From Rubrobacter indicoceani (lineage in GTDB: Bacteria > Actinomycetota > Rubrobacteria > Rubrobacterales > Rubrobacteraceae): a stretch of 64,000 bases of DNA. The notes beneath the pieces are model-generated. The model was not told the origin of the DNA and searched no databases. It saw only the letters and a list, made by a program, of their open reading frames with translations. This document shows, piece after piece, positions 16,911 to 25,902 of this stretch. A program made the position numbers and the translations under genes. The stretch is from positions 2,542,001-2,606,000 of the forward strand of contig NZ_CP031115.1 of NCBI RefSeq assembly GCF_003568865.1. Reading direction: 5' to 3'. Position 1 is the first letter of the stretch, and the number at the start of each line of letters is the position of its first letter.

Positions 16911-18107
16911 TTAGCTGTCTTTGGAGGGGTGCAGATTGCGTCCGAAACGCTCCATCGCGAGCCTTCTCGGGGCATCTCCGGTATGGACGTAGACATCTGC
17001 GGTGGTCTTTATGGAGGTGTGGCCGAGGATCTTCTGGAGGAGGGACAGATCCTCCCCCGACTCTACCCACAGTGTCGAGAAGCTATGACGGAGATCGTAG
17101 AGTCGGATGTCTGGCAGTCCGGCAGATTCCAGAAGCGGTTTGAAGTGGCGTCTTCGGATGTTGTTCGGATTCATGATTCCACCGTCCTGATTCGGGAACA
17201 CGAGGTCATGTTCTTCCCAGGTGTCGCTTCGCTGCGACTTCTCTTCGAGTTGGCGAGTACGATGAACCTTCAGAGCATCCACAACCTCTGGAAACAGAGG
17301 CACGGTTCTACGCATCTTGGTCTTTGTATTCTCGCGTAGCACGAAGCCCTGCTCCCTCGTGTGCTCGACCCTCCGCCCGATTCGAGCGGAGCCGGAGATC
17401 CCGGCTTCCTCCGGCAAGACAAGATCCGACCACTTCAGAGCGAGGATCTCTCCGGGCCTGAAACCAGAGCACGATGCAACAAAGAAGAATGCTTCGAAAC
17501 GATTCTGGGTCTTCGAAGCTTCTCTGAAAAAGATTTCCAGTTGTTCGAAGGATAGCGTCTTGCTCTCTTCTCGCTCCGGCATCTTCGGGGCATCCGCATC
17601 TCGCGCCGGGTTGTACGGAATCAATCGCTTCTTGACCGCATTCTGCAGGGCGGCTCTCCCAGTCGTGTGGACGTAACGAACGGTCGCAACACCCACACCT
17701 CTATCCAGAAGGATCTCGTAAAGATTTTCCAGATCCTCGGCGGTTAACTCGTGGAGCTTGACGTACCCGATGCAGTCAACCGGGATCAGGTATTTCTCCG
17801 CATGGTAGCGATAGTCCTGCAAGGTTCGCGCCGAGACCCGTCGCTTGAGGGGACCATCAAGCCACCTTTTCATATACGCTGCAACGGTGAGTCTGCGAGA
17901 CTCCAACGAGTATCCCTTTTCGAGGTCCTTCTCGAAGAGCTTTTTCTTTTTGAGGGCTTCGGACTCATTTCGACCGTAAAAACTTACCCGCTCTCTGCCT
18001 CCGGTCTTATGACGAAGCTCTTTCGGGATGTACAGACGGGCCTCTACCAGACCACCCTTGTGACTCCTGATGGTCCCCTCTCCGCGAGTTCTCTTCGTGC
18101 CAGACAT
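16911..18107 (-). CDS. int: Tyrosine recombinase / integrase
   Basis: A 398-residue site-specific recombinase. The N-terminal arm-binding part opens with GTIRSHKGGLVEARLYIPKE, then a SAM-like core-binding domain (about residues 70-165) and the catalytic domain. Catalytic residues visible: Arg in SCSGFRPGEILAL, YDLRH (the His of HxxR is Tyr, a common variant), LGHTSIKTTADVYVH with the second His, and the nucleophile Tyr in the last motif. It integrates the element into the adjacent tRNA-Arg. The 3' end of the gene faces the tRNA. No typical excisionase gene follows. Confidence 0.93.
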   Translation of the reverse strand: MSGTKRTRGEGTIRSHKGGLVEARLYIPKELRHKTGGRERVSFYGRNESEALKKKKLFEKDLEKGYSLESRRLTVAAYMKRWLDGPLKRRVSARTLQDYRYHAEKYLIPVDCIGYVKLHELTAEDLENLYEILLDRGVGVATVRYVHTTGRAALQNAVKKRLIPYNPARDADAPKMPEREESKTLSFEQLEIFFREASKTQNRFEAFFFVASCSGFRPGEILALKWSDLVLPEEAGISGSARIGRRVEHTREQGFVLRENTKTKMRRTVPLFPEVVDALKVHRTRQLEEKSQRSDTWEEHDLVFPNQDGGIMNPNNIRRRHFKPLLESAGLPDIRLYDLRHSFSTLWVESGEDLSLLQKILGHTSIKTTADVYVHTGDAPRRLAMERFGRNLHPSKDS

Positions 18108-18201
18108 ATGCGCCCTCCAGACAGCATCTGCTCGTCCTTGTAAACAGATGCTTCCATAGAATTTTACACCGAATATTTCGGTACAACTAGGCTCTTATTT
18201 G

Positions 18202-18621
18202 CTACGTTTCGCGCTCGGGAATGTGTAGCAGTCGTAGATTTCCTTCGTAGATCGAGACATCTGGAAACCTTTCTGCGAGGCTGCGTGAGATGTCGCCGCG
18301 AACCTGCTCGTATGCACTCTGCTGCCTCTCCTCCATGCTCTTCACAAGCTCCGGCAGCTCCACGATGCTCGAAGTCGCTACCCTGTAAGAGACGAGATCC
18401 CGTCCGTATACAAAAGATGCAACAACGTACCTCCTCACCGAGGGAAAGCCAAACCTCGAAGTACGTTTCTCCGAGATCCGTGCGATGAATACTCCTCTTC
18501 TCACACACTCTCCGCTGTCCCGGCTCACAGCGGAAGATTCCCGCTCGTCCAGTAGTCGTAGGAACTCCTCGATGGTGGCAACCTCTACCTCGTAAACTGG
18601 AGTACGTTCGTCATCTTTCAT
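18202..18621 (-). CDS. Hypothetical protein next to integrase
   Basis: A 139-residue mostly soluble, charged protein of no family I recognise. The ATG is preceded by AAGGA at a slightly long spacing. Its N-terminal part reads VYEVEVATIEEFLRLLDE; the middle has a beta-rich stretch RRYVVASFVYGRDLVSYRVA. It lies just upstream of the integrase on the same strand but separated by about 95 bases. A strong stem-loop at 18670-18704 lies in its leader. Position would suit an accessory recombination or control gene, but this is not shown by sequence. Confidence 0.6.
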   Translation of the reverse strand: MKDDERTPVYEVEVATIEEFLRLLDERESSAVSRDSGECVRRGVFIARISEKRTSRFGFPSVRRYVVASFVYGRDLVSYRVATSSIVELPELVKSMEERQQSAYEQVRGDISRSLAERFPDVSIYEGNLRLLHIPERET

Positions 18622-18669
18622 CGGCTGACCGTCCTTTGCTCGGGTCTATCGAGTCCCATCTCCAAAGTC

Positions 18670-18704
18670 GTTCGGGGACTCTCGCAAGAGAGGAGTCCCC
18701 GAAC
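18670..18704. promoter_or_regulatory. 12-bp perfect stem-loop in leader of 18202-18621 gene
   Basis: GTTCGGGGACTC and GAGTCCCCGAAC form a perfect 12-base-pair stem with an 11-base loop. It starts 48 bases before the ATG on the minus strand and has no U-tract. Similar but sequence-unrelated stems precede genes in the conjugation module. Confidence 0.75.
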
Positions 18705-18866
18705 GGCGGCACTTGGGCTACTTGGTCTGCTCTGCACGAACTTCCGATAGACCCCACCGCAAGCCATCAGGCTCAACGCTCTGAACCCCGATCTTTCCGA
18801 GACTTTCTTCGTTTTATTATATTTAGTCTATAAACCTTTGAGGCCGCGCTCTCTACGCTCGACTGC

Positions 18867-19142
18867 ATGGCCGATGAGGAGTTAGCTAGGCGGTTTGGCA
18901 GCTTGATGCGACGTTTGAGATTGGAGAAGGGTTTTTCTCAGGAGGAGTTCTCTTTCAGGGTCGGGCTGCACCAGACCTACGTGAGTTCACTTGAGCGGGG
19001 TGAGAGGAACGTCACCATCGGTACTGCGAGCCGGATCGCCGAGGCTATGGATCTCACGCTTTCGGAATTCTTCGCAACTATGGAGAAGAAGACCGAACCT
19101 ACAGAGCATCCAGAGGATAGACAGGGCGGGTCACGTTCTTAA
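18867..19142 (+). CDS. XRE-family helix-turn-helix regulator
   Basis: A 91-residue protein that is almost entirely one Cro/C1-type HTH domain: FGSLMRRLRLEKGFSQEEF, then GLHQTYVSSLERGERN and a C-terminal helix. The C-terminal tail is charged. No ribosome binding site is evident, but an AT-rich promoter-like region lies upstream, so a leaderless transcript is possible. The gene's end overlaps the convergent M81 peptidase gene by 44 bases. Likely controls element functions; target unknown. Confidence 0.85.
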   Translation: MADEELARRFGSLMRRLRLEKGFSQEEFSFRVGLHQTYVSSLERGERNVTIGTASRIAEAMDLTLSEFFATMEKKTEPTEHPEDRQGGSRS

Positions 19143-20493
19143 AGAACAGACGTTCCAGATGCAGTTGTGTCGCCCCCGGTGAATCGAGTACGAGTGTATT
19201 CCAGTGAAAAGTATCGTCGAGTGGATTGAGTCTCTTCGATGATTTCAACACGATTACCGAGTAATCTTCTGGCTCGATACCAAAGGCTCTGAGGCGTTCA
19301 AAACTGTCCATCGGCGTTCTTGTTCCGATCATCAACGCAGTTACTCCATACACTTTCACTACTGCATGAGAGTCTTCTTTCGAGATCAACCTACCTCTTG
19401 TGCTCCGAAGCTCTTTATCTCCAATCAACTCGATAACATTTCCAAGCTTAAACTCTTTCAGATTGTCTTTAACAGCAGTATCGTGGATTACTACGAGAGC
19501 ATCCTGCGCATCTTGTTTTACGAGAGCATTCAGTACGATCCTGCTGCTTCCGAACGCACCATTCTCTACGTCATCCGATGCTTCGAGAAACAGTGTCTGC
19601 TCCGGAATCCGGCCCTTCGACCTAGCTACTGCCTCACTGGCAGTCAAATCTTCGATGTGGAGTTTGCGTTTGGAGGAGGCAAGCACGTTGAGTTCTCTGA
19701 GAGCAGAGCGAGCGAGTTCGAGGTCTCCGTCTGCGATAGCGGTGAAGCTGACCCCGGCCTCCGGAACATCCGAATACGGGAACCCGGCGAAGACATTGAT
19801 GAATGACATGTCGGGAATCTCATGCTCTAGTATGCGGGCGCGGCTCTGTAGAGTGAGCATGGGTTCTCTGTTAGATGTCGCTACCGCTGGCGGCCAGAGG
19901 AGCGGAGGATGCTCTCTAAGTGTCACAGGCCTGCTCTCCGTTTCCATCAAGTCATTGAGTAGCAATGCTGCATCGTAAGTAGTCTTCCGGGCGTCTTCAC
20001 CGGATTCGTTTCGGCACGCGATCAAACCATCCGCCTCCCGGCACATGGTCTCGGTGAAGTTGGCATGGAGATCCAGAACGCCGCAGATCGGCACGTCAGA
20101 AAATCTTTCGAGGCTCCGAATGCGTCGCAGAACTTCACCCTCTACATCCGGGAATGACTCGCTGACCATTGCACCGTGCATCGACATAAATACACCGTCT
20201 ATATCCGCCCCAGACCCATTCTCTACGGTTGAGAGAAACAGATCCCAAAATAGCTCGACAACGATGTCTGAAACCACTGGCCCAGACGGTGCGGTGGCGA
20301 AGACAGCGGGTAGCAACTCCCACCCTTTCTCGCTGCCAAGACTTCTCACACCGTCGAGTCCGGGAACCCCATCTCTCACAGCGTCCTCACCGCTCTCGAA
20401 CCGGAAATCCTCGATACCTGTTCTCCCGGCACTAAAGGTGTTGGTCTGATGCCAGAGGCTGGCCAGAAGAACTCTTTTTATCGAGCTTTTCAA
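19099..20493 (-). CDS. M81 family metallopeptidase (MlrC-like)
   Basis: A 464-residue MlrC-type protein. Family landmarks are LWHQTNTFSAG (usual HETNTFS region near the N-terminus), VFMSMHGAMVSESFPDVEGE, GVLDLHANFT, and the C-terminal FGSSRIVLNAL-like segment. Zinc-binding residues of the His/Asp type lie in these motifs. MlrC degrades linear microcystin fragments, but most family members act on unknown small peptides or amidated substrates. Start is a TTG with GGGAGGG upstream. It sits alone on its strand before the ImmA/membrane pair. Confidence 0.85.
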   Translation of the reverse strand: MKSSIKRVLLASLWHQTNTFSAGRTGIEDFRFESGEDAVRDGVPGLDGVRSLGSEKGWELLPAVFATAPSGPVVSDIVVELFWDLFLSTVENGSGADIDGVFMSMHGAMVSESFPDVEGEVLRRIRSLERFSDVPICGVLDLHANFTETMCREADGLIACRNESGEDARKTTYDAALLLNDLMETESRPVTLREHPPLLWPPAVATSNREPMLTLQSRARILEHEIPDMSFINVFAGFPYSDVPEAGVSFTAIADGDLELARSALRELNVLASSKRKLHIEDLTASEAVARSKGRIPEQTLFLEASDDVENGAFGSSRIVLNALVKQDAQDALVVIHDTAVKDNLKEFKLGNVIELIGDKELRSTRGRLISKEDSHAVVKVYGVTALMIGTRTPMDSFERLRAFGIEPEDYSVIVLKSSKRLNPLDDTFHWNTLVLDSPGATQLHLERLFFKNVTRPVYPLDAL

Positions 20494-20750
20494 ACCGGGT
20501 AGCCCTCCCGATCGCTACATTTATCTCCAAGCTGAAGATTGAGCGGTAAGGCTGAGGTTTAATCCACAGAACCAGGCGCGCACTTCTGGCTCCATCGCAC
20601 CTGCTCCACCTACTGAACCTCGACCCACCGACGCAGCACCGCTCTCAACGACGCTTCCTTCAGTTGCCCCGGCAAGATACAACAGACTTGACCTTCAATC
20701 AACCTATAGAAAATTGTTTTTTATATGTTTCACAGCCGAAGAGCTGTGAG

Positions 20751-22142
20751 TCAGATATTCAGGTGTTCTGCAGTGCCGGACAACTGGAGTGAGGCCTGGC
20801 CGTTGGCGTAAGCCCTGTGTACTCGTTCTTTCAGACAGCGACCTGTGAGGACATAATGCGAGAGTTTTGGGTCAAGGAGACCAGTATCCGCGGCAGCGAT
20901 TACTGCCAGTTGAAACCATTGAGGTTCTGCTATTAGGTTCGGTCTGGATAGATCACAGGAGTTCAGACGGTGTATCTTGAGTAGGGAATCGTGAAGTGGG
21001 TCGCGATCCAGGCAGTAGACAACAGGAAAGCCGCTATTTCCGTCCGCTATGCGCCACGACACGGCAGACGTGGCATGGTTCCTAGCGAGGTAAAGATGCA
21101 GATGGTTCAGGGTCTGTATGAGCCTATGCGGCTTCAGCCCTCGTGAGGAGTGTATTTCAGAGTTCAGTAGTATCAGGACTCTCAACGTATCTTCCGCTCT
21201 TCTGACGTCTCCTGTCGAGAATGCACGTGATGAGCCTTCTTCGGTTTCTTCCTCCGAGCGTCTCTGTAGATCTCTCGCAGCAGCAGACAGTTTCACAAAA
21301 GCTGCTGAATACCCTCGATAAGCAGGCCCGCTCAGCTCCCATAAAGCATGTTCGAGAGTTCTGCGCTGCACCGACCAGCGGACAAACCTCTCTACTATCT
21401 TGTCTCGTTCTTTCTTGGTATAGTGCAGAACGGCTCCGGTTACGAAGCAAAAAACGAACGCGATGGTAAGCGCGAACTCGGATCTCAGGAGGAGTGGAAT
21501 CAGCAGTTCTCTGTAGCGCTCCGGGGCAAACACCCTGATGAGTGCGTTGAGCATAGCCTGAAGGCCGACCGCTACCAGCACTGCGCTGCCTAGGGCGAAG
21601 AAGAAGTTCTGGAGACGAATCCTCAGCACCTGTACCGAAGGTCCGGCTGATTTCAGGAAAACACGTGCAGAGAGTCCCACGTAGAACGTCTCCGGTAGCA
21701 GCAGAGCCAGCTTGTATGGAACGTATTGCGGTGGTGCCTCAGCGTGAAATTCCAACACCGGCACGGGAAAGAGCATGCCGAGTGCAAGGTTGATAACGAT
21801 AGCGATGCCCAAGACGTATGGGCAAGATCTGAGCAGGAACCTCTCTGCAGGCGAGATCTCAGCCGCCCACAGATGGTTTGCCTGCTTTATGGAGAGAATA
21901 GACCACCCGGTACACACCGCAATCCCCACCATGGACGAGCCGAGTACCTGCGACCTCAGAGACCCGTCACCCAGGTAGGCCGTGCCGAAGAAGCCCGCGC
22001 TGATGAGGGCACAGAGCAGCGAGAAAGCAAGAACCGTATCCGGCCGCGAGTCAGGTTGGGCGTATCTGTAGATCAGCAGCATTCCGAAGGCCAGCGAGAA
22101 GACCACTGCTATCTGAAGCTGATGTACGCTGTCTACGCTCAA
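20751..22142 (-). CDS. MAB_1171c-type multi-spanning membrane protein
   Basis: A 463-residue protein with about seven membrane helices in residues 8-240 and a soluble C-terminal domain of some 220 residues. It resembles the actinobacterial MAB_1171c putative transporter family, whose C-terminal cytosolic domain starts after an ERxxxVERFVR-like helix. Its TTG start overlaps the stop of the ImmA/IrrE-type gene (TTGA), so the two are translationally coupled. The family's biochemical role is not known; transport or signalling has been assumed from topology only. Confidence 0.72.
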   Translation of the reverse strand: MSVDSVHQLQIAVVFSLAFGMLLIYRYAQPDSRPDTVLAFSLLCALISAGFFGTAYLGDGSLRSQVLGSSMVGIAVCTGWSILSIKQANHLWAAEISPAERFLLRSCPYVLGIAIVINLALGMLFPVPVLEFHAEAPPQYVPYKLALLLPETFYVGLSARVFLKSAGPSVQVLRIRLQNFFFALGSAVLVAVGLQAMLNALIRVFAPERYRELLIPLLLRSEFALTIAFVFCFVTGAVLHYTKKERDKIVERFVRWSVQRRTLEHALWELSGPAYRGYSAAFVKLSAAARDLQRRSEEETEEGSSRAFSTGDVRRAEDTLRVLILLNSEIHSSRGLKPHRLIQTLNHLHLYLARNHATSAVSWRIADGNSGFPVVYCLDRDPLHDSLLKIHRLNSCDLSRPNLIAEPQWFQLAVIAAADTGLLDPKLSHYVLTGRCLKERVHRAYANGQASLQLSGTAEHLNI

Positions 22143-22798
22143 GCAAGCTGCCCCTGCGACTCGCTTTCCAGATAGAGTTCCCCGAGTGCCCCGGCCGTCA
22201 AGGCGAACCCCTCACGCAGATTCGCCTCCCTCTCTGCCTCAAGTTCGTCGGTGACGGGAAGATTACGGGCAAGAGACTTTACAAGAGCTTTTCTGGCCCC
22301 TGAAGCAACGCCTTGTGAATCGTAGACGGCGAGCCGATGACCTGCGGCAAGATGCCCAAGCTCGTGATAGATAGCGGCTGTCATTTCCAGAGGCCGTAGG
22401 CTGCTCAGTACCAGGATACGGGCTATTCCGGCTCGCTCGTCGTACCAGAGACAGGCGGTGTGTCCAGACTCTACAAAGCGTCCGAGAGCTTCGGGGTCGT
22501 CTGCATCCAGCACGAGTTCTATACGTATCTCGATGCCCAGGTACAGGGCGAGACGATGAGCGTACTCTTCAGGTCCGAAACACTTGCCTTTCAGACCCAG
22601 GATCTCCAGCTCCTCAAGGAAAGTATGGAAGGTACAGTAACCTCGACCGGACGATCCCCATAGGCGGCGATCAAGAGTCCTCTTCGCGAGAGCTTCAAAG
22701 ACTTCGGCTATCCACCGTATCAGTCGGATGGGAGCTTGTCGCGTCAAGAGAATGAACCTCTCTGACTTCGCGTGAGCCTGCGCCCCGCAGGATAACAA
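22139..22798 (-). CDS. ImmA/IrrE-like zinc metallopeptidase
   Basis: About 219 residues. The zinc site HELGHLAAGH lies near residue 147 and is preceded by an alpha-helical region with a nearby E-rich patch; the upstream part contains LGIEIRIELVLDADD and a typical strand before the HExxH helix. ImmA/IrrE proteases cleave XRE-type repressors. The start is uncertain: the first ~30 residues are poorly conserved in style and a TTG is possible later. It is coupled to the membrane protein downstream; an XRE-type regulator lies at 24056-24721. Confidence 0.82.
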   Translation of the reverse strand: MLSCGAQAHAKSERFILLTRQAPIRLIRWIAEVFEALAKRTLDRRLWGSSGRGYCTFHTFLEELEILGLKGKCFGPEEYAHRLALYLGIEIRIELVLDADDPEALGRFVESGHTACLWYDERAGIARILVLSSLRPLEMTAAIYHELGHLAAGHRLAVYDSQGVASGARKALVKSLARNLPVTDELEAEREANLREGFALTAGALGELYLESESQGQLA

Positions 22799-22858
22799 GA
22801 TCCGAGATAGTAATAAAGTTTTCTTGAGCCTTACGCGGAATAGTAGTATGTCCCTGCT

Positions 22859-24052
22859 GTGTATTCAAAGTCGCCACTCCGACCTCGAAAGATGCTGAAG
22901 GCCTTGTGCGCATGCCTCAGCGTATCTGGCACATCGGCGTTCGGGATCGCTCACCTGCCGTCTCGAAACCGCAAGATGATGAACCTCTCTGTGGCAGTTC
23001 GAGAGTACGGTTACTGGTTGGGAATTATCAACCTGCTGCTCGGCGCTCTCTGTTTGCTATCGGGCCGTCCGGCACGTAGAGTTTTGGGTCTTCTCAACCT
23101 GCTCTCGGGGGCACTGCTGTTTGTTCCCGTACTCAGGGCTCTCGGGATGTCCGACCGTCTCCACCAGCAACTAGTGAAGTCTTTTGGAGATTCGAGCGGC
23201 GTCTCTGACAGAGCTCCCTTCAGTATCATCAGGCTGTTTGGCTCCGCCGCAGAGAGACTACGAGGTGTTGAAATAAGCACGCACGTCTACAGTAGAGCTG
23301 CCGGGCAGGAGCTGAAGCTGGATTTCTATTCGGATGGCGACCTTGCTCTCCGACAACCGTGCGTCGTGGTTCTGGCCGGAGGTTCCTGGCAACGCTCGGA
23401 CAGGAAAAGGTTTGCTGCTTTGAACCCTTACCTGGCTTCGCTTGGCTACCGGATCGCCGTGGTCGAGTACAGAACCGCCCCTGAGTTCCGCTTTCCGAGC
23501 GCGCTCGATGACGTGCGATCCGCTTTGAGCTACCTGAAGGAGAACGCAGACATTCTCGGTCTGGCTCCAAACCGTTTCGTGCTTCTCGGGAGATCCGCGG
23601 GGGCGCAGCTCGCACTGCTTGAGGCTTATACCGGCACTGACGACCACATTTCCGGTGTCGTTTCTTTCTACGGAGCGATAGATCTGCCATACGCTTATGC
23701 AAATCCACCGAATCCAAAAATCGTAGATGTCCGCAGGCTGCTGGAAGATTACCTGGGAGGATCTCTGACCACGGACGAAGAGGTCTACCGGGAAGCCTCA
23801 CCGATCAACTTCGTAGGTTCCGATTCCCCACCGACCCTGTTGCTTCACGGTAGCCGCGACGAGATGGTTTCTCACGAGCAGAGCGAGCGTCTTTCACGGC
23901 AGCTGACGGAGTCTTCAGTGGCGCATCTGCTGATAAGCTTGCCCTGGGCAACGCACGGCTTCGATCACAACCTCTACGGACCTGGAGGTCAGATCAGCAC
24001 CTACGCTGTCGAGGCGTTTCTGTCAGCCGTGACGCGGAGTGAAGTACGGTAG
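22859..24052 (+). CDS. Alpha/beta hydrolase with N-terminal membrane region
   Basis: Up to 397 residues; the start is uncertain (candidate ATGs at 22859, 22892 and 22976). Residues ~45-95 contain two hydrophobic helices (GIINLLLGALCLLSG and LLNLLSGALLFVPVL). The catalytic domain is of the BD-FAE/hormone-sensitive-lipase type: oxyanion region VVVLAGGSWQRSD, nucleophile elbow GRSAGAQ, Asp in HGSRDEMVS and His in THGFDHN. It would be a membrane-anchored esterase or peptidase. It is divergent from the ImmA gene (60-base gap) and convergent with the XRE gene. Confidence 0.83.
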   Translation: MYSKSPLRPRKMLKALCACLSVSGTSAFGIAHLPSRNRKMMNLSVAVREYGYWLGIINLLLGALCLLSGRPARRVLGLLNLLSGALLFVPVLRALGMSDRLHQQLVKSFGDSSGVSDRAPFSIIRLFGSAAERLRGVEISTHVYSRAAGQELKLDFYSDGDLALRQPCVVVLAGGSWQRSDRKRFAALNPYLASLGYRIAVVEYRTAPEFRFPSALDDVRSALSYLKENADILGLAPNRFVLLGRSAGAQLALLEAYTGTDDHISGVVSFYGAIDLPYAYANPPNPKIVDVRRLLEDYLGGSLTTDEEVYREASPINFVGSDSPPTLLLHGSRDEMVSHEQSERLSRQLTESSVAHLLISLPWATHGFDHNLYGPGGQISTYAVEAFLSAVTRSEVR

Positions 24053-24055
24053 AGT

Positions 24056-24721
24056 TCAGTCGGGATTGCCTTTTGGTCGCTCACCCAACTGCTCCATCAG
24101 AACTAGAAGCATGTTCTTCTGGTCGGCGGAGAGCCTCAGGCTTCTGTGGAGCAGTAATCTGTTCTCCTCGCTCTTCAAGGCTTCGATCACCTCCCGGTCA
24201 ACAAGCGGCTTCTGTCTACCTCTCCCGAGCCAGTAGGCGGGATCCACGTCGAAAGCATCCGACAGTGCAATCACCTGCTCTACGGTGAAATTTTCCAGAG
24301 TTCCGGAGCGTATGGAGTCCAGATCCTCTACGGTCACCCTGCCTGAAGTCCTGCGAGAGATCTCCGCATCGGTGACAGGCTCTCCTGTTTGCGTATCTAT
24401 GACCGATTCGAGCAGGTTGTCGAGCAGCTCTTTCATAGAAGCCCCAGCGAGAGCCTGTTCTGATACATCGGGTAATCCGAGCCTGTCGGTCTCCTCCAGC
24501 CAAAGCTGCGGCGGGAATTCCATGGCGTCTGCTATGGCCTTCAATTTGTCCAGACCCGGCTGTTTTATGCGCCCGGACAGAAGGTTGGAGAAGTAAGCCG
24601 CGTTCACGAAACCGCTCGTAGCTCGCTGCATTCGCGGTCCCGTCCATCTCCCCCCTTCGGGATGAGGGTACAGATCGATAAATCGAACGAACATCTGCGT
24701 GTATCTCGGAACCTTCGCCAC
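24056..24721 (-). CDS. XRE-type regulator paired with ImmA/membrane genes
   Basis: 221 residues. I choose GTG 24721, preceded by GGAGG, because the protein then begins MAKVPRYTQMFVRFIDLYPH as expected for this actinobacterial regulator type. An N-terminal HTH shows GRWTGPRMQRATSGFV, AAYFSNLLSGRIKQPGLDKL and AMEFPPQLWL; a second HTH-like domain follows at about residues 120-190 (DAEISRRTSGRVTVEDLDSI and DAFDVDPAYWLGRG). The two-domain layout suits a repressor cleaved or tuned by an ImmA/IrrE protease; this pairing is inferred from proximity. Confidence 0.78.
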   Translation of the reverse strand: MAKVPRYTQMFVRFIDLYPHPEGGRWTGPRMQRATSGFVNAAYFSNLLSGRIKQPGLDKLKAIADAMEFPPQLWLEETDRLGLPDVSEQALAGASMKELLDNLLESVIDTQTGEPVTDAEISRRTSGRVTVEDLDSIRSGTLENFTVEQVIALSDAFDVDPAYWLGRGRQKPLVDREVIEALKSEENRLLLHRSLRLSADQKNMLLVLMEQLGERPKGNPD

Positions 24722-25074
24722 CTTCGAGATCCTCCACCGACGGGATGGTTTTGATCTCCATTCTAGAGGAATATCCCACCAGCCGATCCCCGATCTGCGG
24801 AGCAAGTCTCAGCACCTTGTCGAACAAAGCTCTCGATCACAATATTGCGAGAAATTCTCATTATGTGCTGTCTGGGTGTATATGCAAATTTTTCTCAGCC
24901 AGACAATTTTATAGAACAGACTACATATAGAGACAGACTGGCAAACACTGGCGAGCCTGGAATGATCATAAACGAGCATAAGATATTGCTCTTTTTCGCT
25001 TTTGCGTGTATTTTGAGCGTGTGTTTATGGAAGATACGTTCGGTACAGTTTTTTAGTGGAGCGGGACTTCTGAG
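24722..25074. other. Intergenic region before agaR-type gene
   Basis: AT-rich, 353 bases. Repeated ACAGACT/CAGACA half-sites occur around 24898-24950 (GCCAGACA, ACAGACTA, ACAGACTGGC), a pattern that could be operator sites for the DeoR-type regulator. A short open frame at 24845-25156 overlaps the regulator in another frame and looks non-coding. Confidence 0.4.
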
Positions 25075-25872
25075 ATGCGGGAGTGGGATTTGCTGGATTC
25101 GGGACGTAGGAGCAGAATCGTCGAATATGTTGAGAAGAGCGATGGTGCCCGGGTAGATGACCTTGCTGATCGGTTTGGAGTCAGTCGGGCGACTATCAGG
25201 CGGGATCTCACCCGTCTGCATGAGGAAGGTTTGATCGAGAGAGCCCATGGTGGGGCCACTCCGAAGCGTCACGGAAGGATTGGGGGCATGATGGAGCCAC
25301 CGATACTGAGCAGGTCTTCGATCCAGCCGGAGGAAAAACGGGCGATCGGAGAACTCGCGGCGAAGTTCGTGGAGGATGGAGACGTCATCTACGTAAGCGG
25401 CGGTTCCACCACGGCAGAGATGATCCCTTATCTCTCCAGCCATCGTAACCTGACGGTCATAACCAATGCTTTGAATATAGCGACACTTCTGGCACCGCTT
25501 GCAAACATCAACGCCATCATAGTCGGAGGAACTTTGCGGCACTCTGAAATGTCCATGCTCGGGGCACTTACAGAAGACGCTCTGCGAAACCTGCGCGTGG
25601 ATCGTCTCTTCACAGGTACACCGGCCATACATCCGGAGCACGGCCTCTCGGCGGATGACCTGACCGAAGTGCAGAGCGACAAGAACATAATGTCCATCGC
25701 GCGAGAAATCACCGTTCTGGCGGACCACACAAAGTTCGGCTGCATCGCGACAATGATACAGGCGAGGCTAGAGGAAATAGACCGCGTAGTGACGGACTCC
25801 GGAACCGGAGTTTCCGACGTAGAGAGGATCCGCGAAAGAGGGATCGAGGTCCATGTTGCAGATATGGACTAG
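25075..25872 (+). CDS. DeoR-family regulator (AgaR-like)
   Basis: A 265-residue repressor. The N-terminal HTH reads VDDLADRFGVSRATIRRDLTRLHEEGLIERAHGG split as VDDLADRFGVSRATIRRD and LHEEGLIERAHGGA; the sensor domain has the DeoR C-terminal phosphosugar-binding features VYVSGGSTT-like IYVSGGSTTAEM and VLADHTKFG. It is the first gene of the amino-sugar cluster and probably represses it until a sugar phosphate accumulates. A weak GGGA precedes the ATG. Confidence 0.88.
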   Translation: MREWDLLDSGRRSRIVEYVEKSDGARVDDLADRFGVSRATIRRDLTRLHEEGLIERAHGGATPKRHGRIGGMMEPPILSRSSIQPEEKRAIGELAAKFVEDGDVIYVSGGSTTAEMIPYLSSHRNLTVITNALNIATLLAPLANINAIIVGGTLRHSEMSMLGALTEDALRNLRVDRLFTGTPAIHPEHGLSADDLTEVQSDKNIMSIAREITVLADHTKFGCIATMIQARLEEIDRVVTDSGTGVSDVERIRERGIEVHVADMD

Positions 25873-25902
25873 GACTCTGAGAATTGCTGCCGGAGGTCTG
25901 TG

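Noticed and set aside
24845-25156. Open frame of 103 codons on the plus strand before the DeoR gene
   Set aside because: It overlaps the regulator start in another frame, has no ribosome binding site and no recognisable domain; the region has AT-rich promoter character.
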